In this document: positions 1 to 10,528 of the stretch, one piece after another
Layout of the letters: each line of letters starts with the position of its first letter
How positions within the stretch are numbered: the stretch's first letter is position 1
Source of the DNA: Prorocentrum cordatum
Taxonomy: Eukaryota > Sar > Dinophyceae > Prorocentrales > Prorocentraceae
Assembly (NCBI GenBank): GCA_963575745.1
Contig: CAUYUJ010020171.1
Span: forward strand, 445,505 to 490,504
Direction: 5' to 3'
DNA: 45,000 nucleotides
Translations under genes and position numbers: made by a program
The notes under the pieces: generated by a model
Databases searched by the model: none
What the model was told of the DNA's origin: nothing
What the model saw: only the letters and a program-made list of their open reading frames with translations

Positions 1-23
1 GAGGAGGTGGAGGAGGAGGAGAG

Positions 24-190
24 ATGGCCACGTCGGATGACCGTTCTGCTGTCAGGGCCTCAGGGTCTCAGCAAGAGGAGGAGGAGGAGGAGCAGGAGGA
101 GGAGGAGGAGGAGCAGGAGGAGGAGGCGGAGGAGGAGGAGAGATGGCAACGTCGGATGACAGTTCTGCCGTCAGGGTCTCAGGGTCTCAG
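24..190 (+). repeat. 119-bp tandem duplication in GGA-rich DNA
   Basis: ATGGCCACGTCGGATGACC... at 24 recurs at 143 as ATGGCAACGTCGGATGACA..., each followed by a GAG-rich tail. The two copies are in different frames, so the MATSDD-like peptide is probably not a gene. Confidence 0.6.
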
Positions 191-345
191 CAGGAGGGGG
201 GGGAGGAGGAGGAGGAGAGGAGGAGGAGGAGGAGGAGGAGGAGGAGGAGGAGGAGGAGGAGGAGAAGGAGGAGGAGGAGGAAGAGGACGAGGAGGAGGAC
301 GAGGAGGAGGACGAGGAGGAGGAGGAGGAGGAGGAGGAGGACCAT
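60..345 (+). repeat. GGA/GAG microsatellite
   Basis: Long interrupted GGA run. All open frames through it are poly-Glu, poly-Gly, poly-Arg or poly-Ser artefacts. Confidence 0.9.
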
Positions 346-1158
346 GCGGTCCTTCGTGTCGGTGTTGGGACGGTCACGGCGACGAGGGGGGCGCAGAAGC
401 AGCCCCGACCGCCCCGCGAGCTGTCTCTGCGCTCGAGCCCCGCCGCGCCGCCGCGCCCAACGAAGCTTAGAGGCCGCGGGGGGGCGCTGTCGGCCATCCT
501 GGGGGGCCCAGGCCCTCTCTGGCTGGCCTGGGCGGTTTCAGCGCAGAGCTCACTTTGACTCCTCGGTGGAGGAAAAGGTACACCATACCGCCACCCTTCC
601 CTCGTTTTCCCTGTTTGGAGCCTCCTGGGAGGCCCTCGTCGCCGCCGCTGGGTTTGCGTCCATTTTTTTTGCCAGACCGCACCCCAGGAGCGGTCCGAGG
701 AGTAGCAGTACGGGTACCTGCTGGTTTCCGCATCGTCAGTTTCTGATTCCGATCCGTTTCGACTTCGACGTCCGATCTGGATCCCGATATCTCAGTGAAA
801 GCCTGACTGGCCGGCCTATTTCCACCGATCTGACTTCTCCCGGCCTTACTGCCGATTTGACTTGTCGAGTTGATTATTGTCTCTCTGAAAGAAGAGATGC
901 CGACAAGGCCCGACCACATCGTTGTTCAGTTTGGTTTGCGCCTTTGTTATGTTCCTCGCTTCGTGGTTCGTTGTTGTTTCGTTGTGTGTTTCGCTATTGC
1001 ATCACGCGCCTCGTCGCGTTGTCCGTTTCTTATGGCACAAGTTTCGTTTTAAACGTTTGTTTACACGTTTCGCTTCGTTTCGTTAGTTCTTTTAAGCCCA
1101 TTTCGCGTTGAACATCGTTGTGGTCGGCTCTTGAAGAGCTGCCGGTACCTCGCGGGGA
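346..1158 (+). other. No gene seen
   Basis: GC-rich to about 700; then degenerate CCGATCTG-like repeats (735-865) and an A-poor, GTTTCG-rich stretch (915-1095). A 322-codon frame crosses it, but composition and an arginine run argue against coding. Confidence 0.5.
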
Positions 1159-1327
1159 CGTACGAGTGGCCCTTTGCCAGAGTCACCCTTCGTGCGCGCC
1201 CACTGGGGTCCCGGGATCGCTGAATGCGATGCGAAGGCATCGGCTTGCGCGCGTTGGTTCGGTTCCCCCGTGCCCCCCCCGACAGTTGTGCACCAAGGGT
1301 CATTCTTGCCTACGGTCACACTTGTGT
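1159..1327. mobile_element. MITE-like element, family A, copy 1
   Basis: About 169 bp. The left end CGTACGAGTGGCCC...GAGTCACCCTTCGTGC pairs with the right end GCACCAAGGGTCATTC...GGTCACACTTGTG. The same structure as at 9716 and 27059, most diverged of the three. Confidence 0.6.
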
Positions 1328-1535
1328 GCAGCCGAATACAGCTGTTCTGGGCCTCCCAAATGGGATCCGAATGAGCGAGGTCGCAGAATCGCGCCGCACC
1401 AACGATGCATCGGCGATGCGGCTCGATGCGGCGCCAGAGTAGTTTCTCCACGCCAGCGTCGCCGATGCACCGCCACCGTCCCCGCTGCATCGGTGACACG
1501 TCAGCGATGGATCGGCGATGCGGTGCCGTCCTCCG
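1328..1535 (+). other. GATGC-rich stretch with inverted motifs
   Basis: Repeats of CGATGCATCGGCGATGCGG and its inverse. Perhaps a diverged relative of family D. No gene. Confidence 0.35.
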
Positions 1536-1539
1536 ACCC

Positions 1540-1722
1540 CGAGGAGGAGGAGGAGGAGGAGGAGGAGGAGGAGGAGGAGGAGGAGGAGGAGGAGGAGGAG
1601 GAGGAGGAGGAGGGAGGAGGGAGGAGGAGGAGGAGGAGGAGGGAGGAGGAGGAGGAGGAGGAGGAGGAGGAGGAGGAGGAGGAGGAGGAGGAGGAGGAGG
1701 AGGAGGAGGAGGAGGGTGGAGG
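1540..1722 (+). repeat. GGA microsatellite
   Basis: Nearly pure GGA/GAG over about 180 bp, followed by 300 bp of unrecognised GC-rich DNA. Confidence 0.9.
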
Positions 1723-2034
1723 AGGAGGCCTCCCGCCTCCCGAGAAGCTTTCTGAGCCTTCTCCGAGGCCCCACCGCCTTCTGAGAAGGCCTGCCCCCCC
1801 TCGGCGCGCCGCCGCTCTTCGCCACGGCTGGATTCGCCCCGAAATCAGGGCCAGAGCGCAACCCTGCAGAGGTCTGGGGAGCAGCGCTCTCGGTACACGC
1901 CGGTCGCTGAAACGATGTGCTTGTTGACTCCCAGATCCGAATGTCTGCTCCTAGCGCCTGCCTGCTTCAGGAGTCGATGCTCTCTTGCTGTGTTCCGTGA
2001 TTTTCTCTGGGCGAGCCTGAACGCAGCCTAGTTC

Positions 2035-2235
2035 AGCCTCCTTCCTACTTCCTACTTCCTTCCTTCCTACTTCACGACTACTTCCTTCCTTCCTTCCTTC
2101 CTATTTCACGACTACTTCCTACTTCCTTTCAGCTTCCTTCCTACTTCCTTCCTTCCTACTTCCTACTTCCTACTTCCTACTTCCTACTTCCTTCCTTCCT
2201 ACCCCTTCCTATTTCAGCCTCCTTCCTACTTCACG
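2035..2235 (+). repeat. CTTCCTA/TTCC pyrimidine array
   Basis: Alternating TTCCTAC and TTCC units; almost all-pyrimidine strand. Confidence 0.85.
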
Positions 2236-2299
2236 TTTTCACCTACTTCTTCCGACTGGCGGGTACCTTTCTGTCCCCCGTTGAGGTTGCGAACGGCGG

Positions 2300-2800
<501 letters not shown>

Positions 2801-3110
2801 AAGGGGGAGGAGGAAGAGGTGGGGAGGGGGGGAGGGATAGTGGAGGTGGAAAGACAGGGCCGAGGAGGAGGAGGAAGAGGAGAAGGAGGAGAAGGAGGAA
2901 GGGGAAAAGGAGGAGGAGGAGGAGTAGCACGAGGACAGGTGCAGGGGAGGAGGAGGAGGGCAGGAGGAGGAGGAGGAGGAGGAGGAGGAGGAGGAGGAGG
3001 AGGAGGAGGAGGAGGAGGAGGAGAGGAGGAGGAGGAGGAGGAGGAGGAGGAGGAGGAGAGAGGAGGAGGCAGGAGGAGGAGGAGGAGGAGGAGGAGGAGG
3101 AAGAGGAGAC
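2801..3110 (+). repeat. GGA microsatellite
   Basis: Interrupted GGA runs; the longest pure part lies at about 2950-3060. Confidence 0.85.
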
Positions 3111-4195
3111 GGTATCCGATCGCCGACGGCGAATGCCTGCGCGGCCGACACGTTCTCCCGCGGTTCAGCATCCTGACGAGTCCTCAGCAATGCCAGCCGC
3201 AATGAGCAAGGCCTTTGCGGCCGCCGCCCTCGTCAGCGGCTCCCGTGCTGGACAGCCCGCCCCCATGCCTGGCGCCGAAGAGGATGAGCAGGAGAGGGGA
3301 GGGGGAGGGACGAGGATCAGCGAGGCGGGGGGAGGAGCGAGGGAGGGGGAGGGGGGATGAGGATGGGGCGCCGTCCAGCGGAGGGAGCGCTGTGGCCTGA
3401 AGGTTTTCGCAGCGGGGGGGCCCTCGTCTCAGAGCGGCTGGAGAGTTCGTGCCCCCTTGGCGGCACGTCGGGGCATGAGCCATCCATCTTCTTGTTATCA
3501 CGCCACACAGACGCAGCGATAGCTCGATCAATGTCGGAGCAACGTAAAAAGGAGGACGAGGCGGACCAGGAGCGGAGTAGCTGGTTGCCTTGGCACCCGA
3601 TCTCAGCCCGATGTTTCTCCCTCTGCTGCAGGGAGCAGTGATCCAGAGTTTGGTGCAATATGCACTTCGTATGGTTTCATGCAAGGGATGGGGGGGGCGT
3701 TGGCATTGCACACAGCAGGCAATATGCCGGCACCCCTGCCGTAATTATTATCAAAGGCCAATGCGAAATGATCATGGGGCGTCCGCGATTGCTCCTGATT
3801 TCGGTGCACTCTGCACATTGTAAGTTTTTCTGTAAGGTATGGGGGGTGGGGTTGGCAGTGTCTCGGGTTTCTCGCCAGTCGGGTTGGGGAGGCTTTTTTT
3901 CATTCTCAAGGGACAAGGATGAACCTTTCCACGAGGGAGAGGGACGGGGTTAGAAGACGTGCCCACCGACTCCCTAAGGGGCTGGTCGGATGGGAGCGTG
4001 CTGCCTCTTTCCATTTTCTCAGAGGTGCGCTCTCGACCCGCGGATCAAAAACTGTTTCCATGTTCTCCGCCTCCCCCGCATTATCATCAATTCGGCTCAG
4101 AGCTTGTGCCGCGTATCGGCTCCTCCACCTTTCCAGCGCGCGCTCCTGCAGTACTCGCCGGCGGGGCCCCGAGAGGAGTGAGAGGGGGGGCATGT
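3111..4195 (+). other. No gene seen; diverged 60-bp duplication
   Basis: TTTGGTGCAATATGCACTTC...GGCATTG (3650-3710) is repeated as TTCGGTGCACTCTGCACATT...GGCAGTG (3803-3862) at about 70% identity. The rest is unrecognised. Confidence 0.45.
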
Positions 4196-4362
4196 CAGCC
4201 ACGCGCAGAGGGGGGTGGGGGGAGGGGGAGGGCTTCTTAGAAGCACCCTGCTTCTTAGAAGGCGCGGGCCTTCTCTATAAGATGTAAGGCCGGCGCCTTC
4301 TAAGAAGCAGCCTCCTTCTAGAAGCCCCCCCCCCCCCCCCCACCCCCTTGTGCGCGCCGCCA
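4196..4362. mobile_element. MITE-like element, family B, copy 1
   Basis: About 167 bp, nearly one long hairpin. The left arm has CAGCCACGCGCAGAGG, a G-run with a T, CTTCTTAGAAG, and CTTCTTAGAAGGCGCGGGCC. The right arm has the inverse, ending in a C-run and TGTGCGCGCCGCCAA. The centre is TTCTCTATAAGATGTAA. Confidence 0.78.
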
Positions 4363-5132
4363 AGCATGCGTTCTCAGAAGGCGGCGGGGCTCCTCAGGAG
4401 CCCTCCCGCCGTCCGAGCAACCGTCCCTGTCTTCCGGAGGAGAGGCCGACAATTTGTCCGTCAGAGGCGTGGACTGAAGTTCTGCCCCTGTAGAGAGTGC
4501 GCTCCCCCACCAGGGAGGCGGGTGATAACACGTTGTGCAAGTGACATATTGCAGCGGTATGTTAGCGAGTCTGAGTTCACTTGGAGTTATCATGGCATGA
4601 TTGGCACTCATGCGCCAGGGGGTAACAGTTGCAAATTATTGGGGATCCGCATATCCCCACTAGCCCACTCGAATTGATTCCTGGGCGGTTTGCTTCGGGC
4701 AGGGGATGATGGGTCAGCCGTCAAACCGAAGCTTGAGATTAGGCCGAACCCCCGAGTCTGTTATGAAGGCCAGAGCCCTGCAAACCGAAGCCAGAGTCAG
4801 CCAGAGCAGCCACCCTTGGTAATGGCCAACCTCTCTCCTCGTAGCTTGATTTGGGATGCTGCCTGACTGCATGGGCCTCAGGGTGACACTTGTTTCTCGA
4901 AGGCGCGCCGCCGATGGTCAGGGAGGCCAGCGCCTTCTGAGGCCACCCGCAGCTGGGGGAGGTGTGGCCACCCGCAGCTGGTGGAGGTGTGTCCCTTTCT
5001 CCGCTGGGGTGCACGTCGGCCTCGAAGTCCCTCTCGAGAGATCGCCGCCGAGGTGGGCCTCCCGGGGGGGGCTGCTGATCGCTCTCTCCTGGGCGAGGGG
5101 ACGATGCCCAATCCCCGCGCGCGTGCCCCCAG
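4363..5132 (+). other. No gene seen
   Basis: Open frames exist on both strands but are long only because of the GC content. Nothing recognised before the exon-like island at 5133. Confidence 0.4.
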
Positions 5133-5224
5133 GACTGTTGTCTTTCGACGACTTCGCGGAGGCGCACGGGCGCTCCTACGAGGCCGGCACCGATGAGTAC
5201 GTGATGCGCCGCGGGCTCTACGAG
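5133..5224 (+). CDS. Exon-like island: N-terminal part of an I29 cysteine-protease propeptide
   Basis: The frame reads LLSFDDFAEAHGRSYEA then GTDEYVMRRGLYE. The F-x2-F-x3-HGRSYE-x-GT-x-EY-x2-RR pattern is that of the inhibitor I29 propeptide of papain-family (C1) proteases, which folds over the active-site cleft until the enzyme is activated. A CCCCCAG acceptor lies just before (5126-5132). After the final Glu the frame turns into a GGC/GAG simple repeat, so the exon should end near 5224, but I cannot pick the donor. Dinoflagellate donors may be GT, GC or GA. Upstream signal-peptide coding was not found. Same strand and order as the islands at 25865 and 40636, so probably one gene with very long introns. 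It could also be a pseudogene fragment. Confidence 0.55.
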
Positions 5225-5228
5225 GACG

Positions 5229-6120
5229 GCGGGGGGGGGGCGGAGGACGAGGAGGAGGAGGGCCTCGGCTTCCACATGCCTCGAGAAGATCCAGATCGCG
5301 ACGGCTTCGAGACGCCCCGAGACGTTCCGAAGTCTGGCGCTTCGCGACCTCCTCCTCCCCCTCCTCCTCCTCCTCCTCCTCCTCCTCCTCCTCCTCTTCC
5401 TCCTCCACCTCCTCCTCCTCCTCCTCCTCCTTCCCCCTCCTCCCCCTCCCTGGTGGAGGCCTCCTGGTGGAGGCCGCCGTGCGGGCCGCGGTGCTGGTTG
5501 GGGCGCCGCGACGCACCGTCGCGGCTGTTGCGCGCTCGGCCATCTCCGCCACGCTCTTCGCGCGCTGGGGCCGAAGCCGACGGCCGAGGCGGCCCCTGCC
5601 GCTGCGGCCCCCGCCGTTCCTGCGCGGCCTGCTGGTGTCCGCCCGCCGCCCCCGCGGCGAGGGCGGAACGGCGGCGGCCTCGCCGCCGTGCCCTCGCAGC
5701 ACGGCGCGCCGCGGAAGCGCCGCCCGCTGCTGCTGCCGCGGCGGCTGGCGTTGGGTCTGCTGCTGGAGCTGTTGCCTCGGGCCCGGGGCCCGAGGGAGCG
5801 GAGGAGGCAGAGGTGCCCGACGCGATGGAGGAGGAGGAGGAGGAGGAGGAGGAGGAGGTGAAGGAGGAGGAGGAGGAGGAGGAGGAGGAGGAGGAGGAGG
5901 AGGTGCTCGACGACGGGTGGGCCGACTAGGCCAGGCCCGTCGTGCTCTCCTCGGCGGCTGGCGGTGCTGCGCCCCGTGCGACGGCCGTGGAGGCCGAGTG
6001 GCATGCGGCGCTGACCCAGCAGTACCGCCAGAGGCCCGGCGCTTCGGCGGCCGACGTCGTGCCGTTTTCCGCCCCGCTGCTCGGTGCGCTCCGCCGCATC
6101 GCGGCCACGTGGACGGGCTC
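5229..6120 (+). other. GC-rich segment with weak coding character and CTC/GGA tracts
   Basis: One frame is open from well upstream to TAG 5927-5929. It includes a CTC tract read as poly-Pro (5346-5450) and a GGA tract read as poly-Glu (5826-5905) ending VLDDGWAD. After the stop the same frame continues as VEAEWHAALTQQYRQRP and VVPFSAPLLGALRRIAA (about 5990-6110), which looks protein-like. I do not recognise a family, and the poly-Pro and poly-Glu parts are simple repeats. Treat as unproven. Confidence 0.25.
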
Positions 6121-6338
6121 TGGCGCCGGCGCGGGGAGGGGGCAACAGCGGGGAAGGCGGCGATGGTGCCGTGCCCCCCGCGGAGGGGGGAGGCCGCCGC
6201 CCCCCCCCCTCTTGAAAAAGTGTTCGCCTTCGGCGCGCTCCACTTCATGTTCCTCTCGGGCCGCCCGCGGCCCCGACCCGCCGCCTCTTCTCGGCTTCTG
6301 CTCGCTCGCTCGTTCGCTCTCTCCTCCTCCCCTCGTTC

Positions 6339-6360
6339 TCCGTAGCCATTTTGGCTGAGG
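6339..6360 (+). other. Second spliced-leader copy, 20 of 22 positions
   Basis: It begins TCCGTAGCCATTTTGGCT, identical to the SL over 18 nt, and then reads GAGG instead of CAAG (two changes). Like the first copy it sits directly 3' of a pyrimidine-rich stretch (CTCGCTCG...CCTCGTTC) and is not followed by GT. It is best read as the relic of a retroposed, trans-spliced mRNA; the sequence just downstream would be its former 5' UTR and coding region. Confidence 0.85.
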
Positions 6361-6437
6361 CCGCCTTCCCGGCTTTCTCCGCTGCCCTTTTGCCCGCGGT
6401 CGGCGGCTCGGTGGCGGCGGCGGCGGGCGGGTCTTGG

Positions 6438-7572
6438 ATGGCTGCGGGGGGCTGCCCGCCGATGTGGCGGCCCAGCGTTCTCCCCAGGGTCGTGGAAAAG
6501 GACTCCCTCGGCGCTGCCGCGACGAGGCGTGCTGCACGGAGGCGCGGTCGCGCGCCCCTGGGGGCGGCGCTGCGTCCGCTGGTGGCGGCACGGGGCGCCC
6601 CGGGCTCGCGGGCGGACCGCGGGCGCGTGTCGAGGCTGGCTCTGCAGAGACTCGCAGCAGGGCATCGCGTCCCGGGCGTGATGCGGCCCAGGCGGAACAC
6701 GGCATGGCACGCGCGCCACGTGCCGCCTGGCGGGTTCATGGCGGCGTCCTCGGCGGCGCTGTCTTGGGATGCTGCCGGGCCCCGCAGGGGGCGCACGGCT
6801 GGTGGCGCGCGGGATGAGGCCAAGCTCTTCGTGGCGTGAGGTGTTCGCCGCGCAGTTGGCGCGCGTTGCAACTGCAGTACTGCGGTGTTCGCGCCGACCC
6901 GCCGCGCAGATGCCGGGCGTGACGGAGCCCGCGCATGGCACCGAGCTGCGCGAGAGCGTGGGCGTGGACCCGGAGTTGTCGGCCGAGGGCGCGGTGCTGG
7001 ACGTTTCCGCCGCGGTGCGGGATGAAGCGCGCGTCGACGAGGATGCCGAGGAGTTAGCGGGGGCACAGGTCGTGCAGGCGCCGATTGCAGATGCAGAGGT
7101 GCAGAAAGACGCTGTGCCGACGCCGAGCGCGACGGAGCTGCATGGCGAGAGCGAGGACGAGGACTCGGAGGTGGCTGCCTGCCGCGTGGCGCATCCAGAG
7201 CAGTTGGGAGCTCTGGCGCGGCTGTGGCTCATGGCTACCCTCGTGCACGACGTTTGGGGTCGGCCGAGGGTCCTGTGTCGGATGGCTCCTTCGCGGTGCA
7301 AAGGGGGGCGCGCGGCGGCGCGGGCGCCGAGCAATTCATGGGCGCGCAGGTTTCGCAGGCGCCGTTGGCTGGCGCGCAGCGGGGCGGCAAGGAGCGCGAG
7401 GGCGACGGCGTCTCGGAGGCTACGTTGGCCGCTGTTCGTGCCCCTGGCGGTGGGTCGGAGGACTGCTCGCGCGGCGCGTTCCTCTACCTACTCCGCCGCC
7501 GTTCGCCTTCGTCTGCGAGTGGCGCTCGAGGACATTCCCCGAGCGGACGGCCACTTCGATTGCGTCGGATGA
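6438..7572 (+). pseudogene. Possible retroposed gene downstream of the spliced-leader relic (unknown product, frames disrupted)
   Basis: Nothing here is recognised. The first ATG after the SL relic (6438) opens a 133-codon frame to 6839, rich in Ala, Arg and Gly. From about 6841 a different frame carries an acidic, protein-like segment (to about 7250) with SAEGAVLDVSAAVRDEA and ELAGAQVVQAPIADAEVQ. A third frame carries a diverged repeat of the same segment (SAEGPVSDGSFAVQRGA ... MGAQVSQAPLAGAQ) starting at 7260, 281 bp after the first at 6979. Because 281 is not a multiple of 3, the two repeats cannot be read in one frame without an indel or an intron. A processed pseudogene is the favoured reading; GC-rich non-coding DNA remains possible. 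Confidence 0.3.
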
Positions 7573-8050
7573 GCTGGGCGCGGGCGCTCGCTCTCTCCTT
7601 CTGGGTCCGCCTCGTGATCCTCGTGCGGCGCCCCTCGGCGCGGTTTGGAGGGGCTACCCGTTCCCCCGTCGGGGCGGGTGGGCGGCCGCGGGCGGCTGCG
7701 GGGGGTGCCCGTTTTGTCCCCTGCGGGGGTGGCTTCTTTCCCCCTGGTTTGCCTTAGGGGTGGGCCAGGGTCGGTCGGATGCCTGTCTGGGCTTCTTCGG
7801 GGTCCTTCCCTCGTCGCCACGGCGTCTGCGCGGCGCGCTCGCGGCGGCGCGGGTGCCTTTCGACATTTGGGGCCCTGGCGGTCGTCTGGTTGCAGGCGGC
7901 CGCCAAAGCCTCTTCGATGATGGTGCATCCATCCTCCCTTCCGCCTTGTCCTCCTCCTCGTCCTCCTCCTCCTCCTCGTCCTCCTCCTCCTCCTCCTCCT
8001 CCTCCTCCTCCTCCTCCTCCTCTTCCTCATCATCATCATCATCGTCGTCG

Positions 8051-8111
<61 letters not shown>

Positions 8112-8613
8112 CATCGCCCTCCCCTTTTCCTTCCCCCTCCTCCTCCCCCTCCTCCTCCTCCTTTTCCTCCTCCTCCTTCTCCTCCTCGTCGTCCTCCTCC
8201 ACGCGGGCCCTCCTTGGGGCCCATGGGGCAGTCAGACAGCGACTTTCGGAGGAAGGAATGGTGACACCATCACCACCACCACCGCCGCCATCGCATCGCC
8301 ACCATTACCACTACTACAACCACAAGGGCCGCCAGGGGGGCCCGCCTCCAGCAATGGGGATGTGGGGATGTCTCGGGCGAGAGGGGGGGGCACGCCACCA
8401 GGACGACCCCCCCCCAGTGCCTCAGGCCTGTGGTGGTGGTGGCGTCGCCCCCCCCATGTTCCTGGACCCGGCGGGAGCAGTCGGTCTTGCAGGATGAGGC
8501 CCCACGACACGAGCAGAAACACAGCGTGAGGTCAGAGGCCCGGGGTGAGGCAGGCGCGGCAGCAGAGGCCGAGGAGGGGCGCAGAGGAGGCCGGGCGCCT
8601 GCCCGCGACACCA
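7573..8613 (+). repeat. CTC and ATC microsatellite (7944-8200) in GC-rich DNA
   Basis: CTC run 7944-8028, ATC run 8029-8110, then more CTC. The flanks (7573-7943 and 8201-8613, with CAC/CCA runs near 8265) hold no recognisable gene. Confidence 0.8.
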
Positions 8614-8788
8614 GGATCCAAGGGCTCCCACGAGGGCGCGAAGTTATTCGCGCTTCGCGCTTCGCGGTCCTCGTTCCTCCTCCTCGTCCTCCTTTTCTCC
8701 CTTCGGGGGGGCGGCGCGAGGGCGCGAAGTTATTCGCGCTTCGCGCTTCGCGCAGCGCGAAGCGCGAAGTTGGGAGCCCTTGAGGATC
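8614..8788. mobile_element. MITE-like element, family F, with internal 36-bp direct repeat
   Basis: 175 bp. The ends GGATCCAAGGGCTCCCA and TGGGAGCCCTTGAGGATC are inverted. Inside, an exact 36-nt repeat starting CGAGGGCGCGAAGTTATTCG lies at 8631-8666 and 8717-8752, and it is itself rich in CGCGAAGCG palindromes. Confidence 0.68.
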
Positions 8789-9442
8789 GCGAGGGGGCCT
8801 GGCCCGTGGACGCGTGAGTGGCCCCTGGCCGGACTCGGCGGGGCGCCTCTGACGGGAGGGTGCCTTCGGGGCCGCTGGCCCGGAGTCCCCCCCCCCTCGG
8901 CTTCTGGCCTCCACGCTGTGCTCAGTTGGGCACGGAGCGCGCCCGACGCCAGGGCCGTTTCGTTCGGAAGGCCGCCCAGGGACCCAGGGCTCTCCCTGGA
9001 GCAGCCTGGCGCCACCTGCGGCCAGGGCTACCCCGCGGCAGCACCCCGGTGCCGCGGCGCGGTTTCTCCTGCCTGCCGGCCTGCCACCCGCCCCCTCCGC
9101 ACCGCCGCTCACGGGCAGGGCTCCGCCGAGAGGGCGAGGAGGGCGAGGGGGGAGGCTGCCCGAGGCGGGTCCGGCCGCACACGGCCCCACGAGGCGGACG
9201 GGGGCGGAGGCTCAAAGCGGCGAGGCCACGACGACGGCGGCAGGCCAAACGACGCCGACGGCGGCCGCCGGCCCAGGAGCGCCTGGCGAACGCCGAGCGC
9301 CACAACGCGCAGGAGGGCAGGCTCTGGACGGCCGGGGCGACCGCCCTCCCGTGGCGTGCCGTGGGGGCAAGGAGAGGCTTATAGGGACAGCGTTGGGCTC
9401 AGGGGGAGGCCCGATTGTCTCGGAGAGGTTCCCGCTGCTTCC
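8789..9442 (+). other. No gene seen
   Basis: Very GC-rich, open in several frames on both strands with Arg/Ala/Gly-rich products; no motif recognised. Confidence 0.4.
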
Positions 9443-9618
9443 TCAGCCACGCGCAGAGGGGGTGGGGGGAGGGGGGAGGTCTTCTTGGAAGCACCCCTGC
9501 TTCTTAGAAGGCGCGGGCCTTATCTATAGTCTATAGATGTATGGCCGGCGCCTTCGGGAAGCAGCCTGCTTCTAAGAAGCCCTCCCCCCTCCCCCCACCC
9601 CCTTTGTGCGCGCCGCCA
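9443..9618. mobile_element. MITE-like element, family B, copy 2
   Basis: About 176 bp with the same ends (CAGCCACGCGCAGAGG and TGTGCGCGCCGCCA) and the same internal CTTCTTAGAAG boxes as at 4196. The centre is CTATAGTCTATAGATGTATG. It lies 97 bp before a family A copy. Confidence 0.78.
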
Positions 9619-9715
9619 GCTTCCGCCACCCGTGGTGGGTTCCGCCAGCTGCGCCTGCCCCGGGGCTTTCCAGGGGTACCGGAATCGTCCCGAACGGCCG
9701 CCAGAGTCGACCACA

Positions 9716-9881
9716 CGTAAGAGTGACCTTTCGCCGGAGTGACCTTTGGTGCGGGCCCGTTGGGGTCCCCCGATCGCCGAACTCGACCCGACAGTAGCGT
9801 CCTGCGCGCCCGTGTTTGGTCCCCCTGCGGCGCCCCAAAGCCGCGCGCCAGAGGCCACTCTTACCCAGGGTCACTCCTGCG
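9716..9881. mobile_element. MITE-like element, family A, copy 2
   Basis: About 166 bp with imperfect 37-bp inverted ends. Each end contains two GAGTGACC-type subrepeats (left GTAAGAGTGACC and GGAGTGACCTTTGGTGCG). The left end is nearly identical to that at 27059; the interior shares TTTGGTCCCC and CGGCGCCCC-like segments. Confidence 0.75.
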
Positions 9882-9938
9882 CGCAGCCGACAGAGGCCCA
9901 AGTTATGGCCGCCCGAACACGAAGGAGCGCAAGCGGGT

Positions 9939-10120
9939 ACTCCAGATTTCGTAATAAAGGGAGGGGGGTCTCATTTCGGGGGGGGGTCTCTTCCAGGCTA
10001 TCTTTGAGGGCCTGGGGGGTCTGGGGACGATGTTTCGGAGGGTTCTCCCACGGGGGAGGTCGGAAATGGCTTGTCTTGGAGGGTCCAGACCCCCCTCCCT
10101 TTTACTACGAAATCTGGAGT
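9939..10120. mobile_element. MITE-like element, family C
   Basis: 182 bp. The left end ACTCCAGATTTCGTAATAAA plus GGGAGGGGGGTCT is repeated inverted at the right end (TTTTACTACGAAATCTGGAGT) with about three differences over 38 bp. The interior is G-rich. Only one copy in the window. Confidence 0.72.
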
Positions 10121-10266
10121 AACGTTGGGGGTGGATGGGCTCAGGGAAGACCGCACCGGTGCCCAACCTCGCCCGTGGACGGCCGAGGGGGGCCCCCATG
10201 GCCCACCCGGGCCCAGGAGCTAACGGATGTTCGCTGTCGGGAGGCCCGTCGCCGATCGAGATCGGG

Positions 10267-10528
10267 GGAGCGTAAAGACCCGGGTTTGCCAGGACTCGTG
10301 TTCGTAGATCTACGGGACATTCTGACCGTACGCACTCGTGTCGTAGATCCGGTGGGGAGATCAGTTTTGGGGCAAATGAACTCTGTAGTCGACCCCCCAT
10401 TCGAATCGAGCATATGGACGGCACGGGACCGACGGCCACGAGATTTCGCCATTCGGCTCGACAGGTAGTTCTCTTCAAATTTATCGTTGGAGCGTAAGAC
10501 CTGGGTTTGCCAGGACTCGGGTTCGCCA
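10267..10528 (+). repeat. Two 37-bp direct repeats in unannotated DNA
   Basis: GGAGCGTAAAGACCCGGGTT...CAGGACTCGTGTTCG (10267-10303) recurs at 10490-10528 with few changes. The stretch between holds nothing else that I recognise. Confidence 0.6.

Noticed and set aside
4739-7334. Minus-strand frames of 468 and 818 codons
   Set aside because: Arg/Pro/Ala-rich shadows of GC-rich DNA and CTC tracts, opposite the propeptide-like island.
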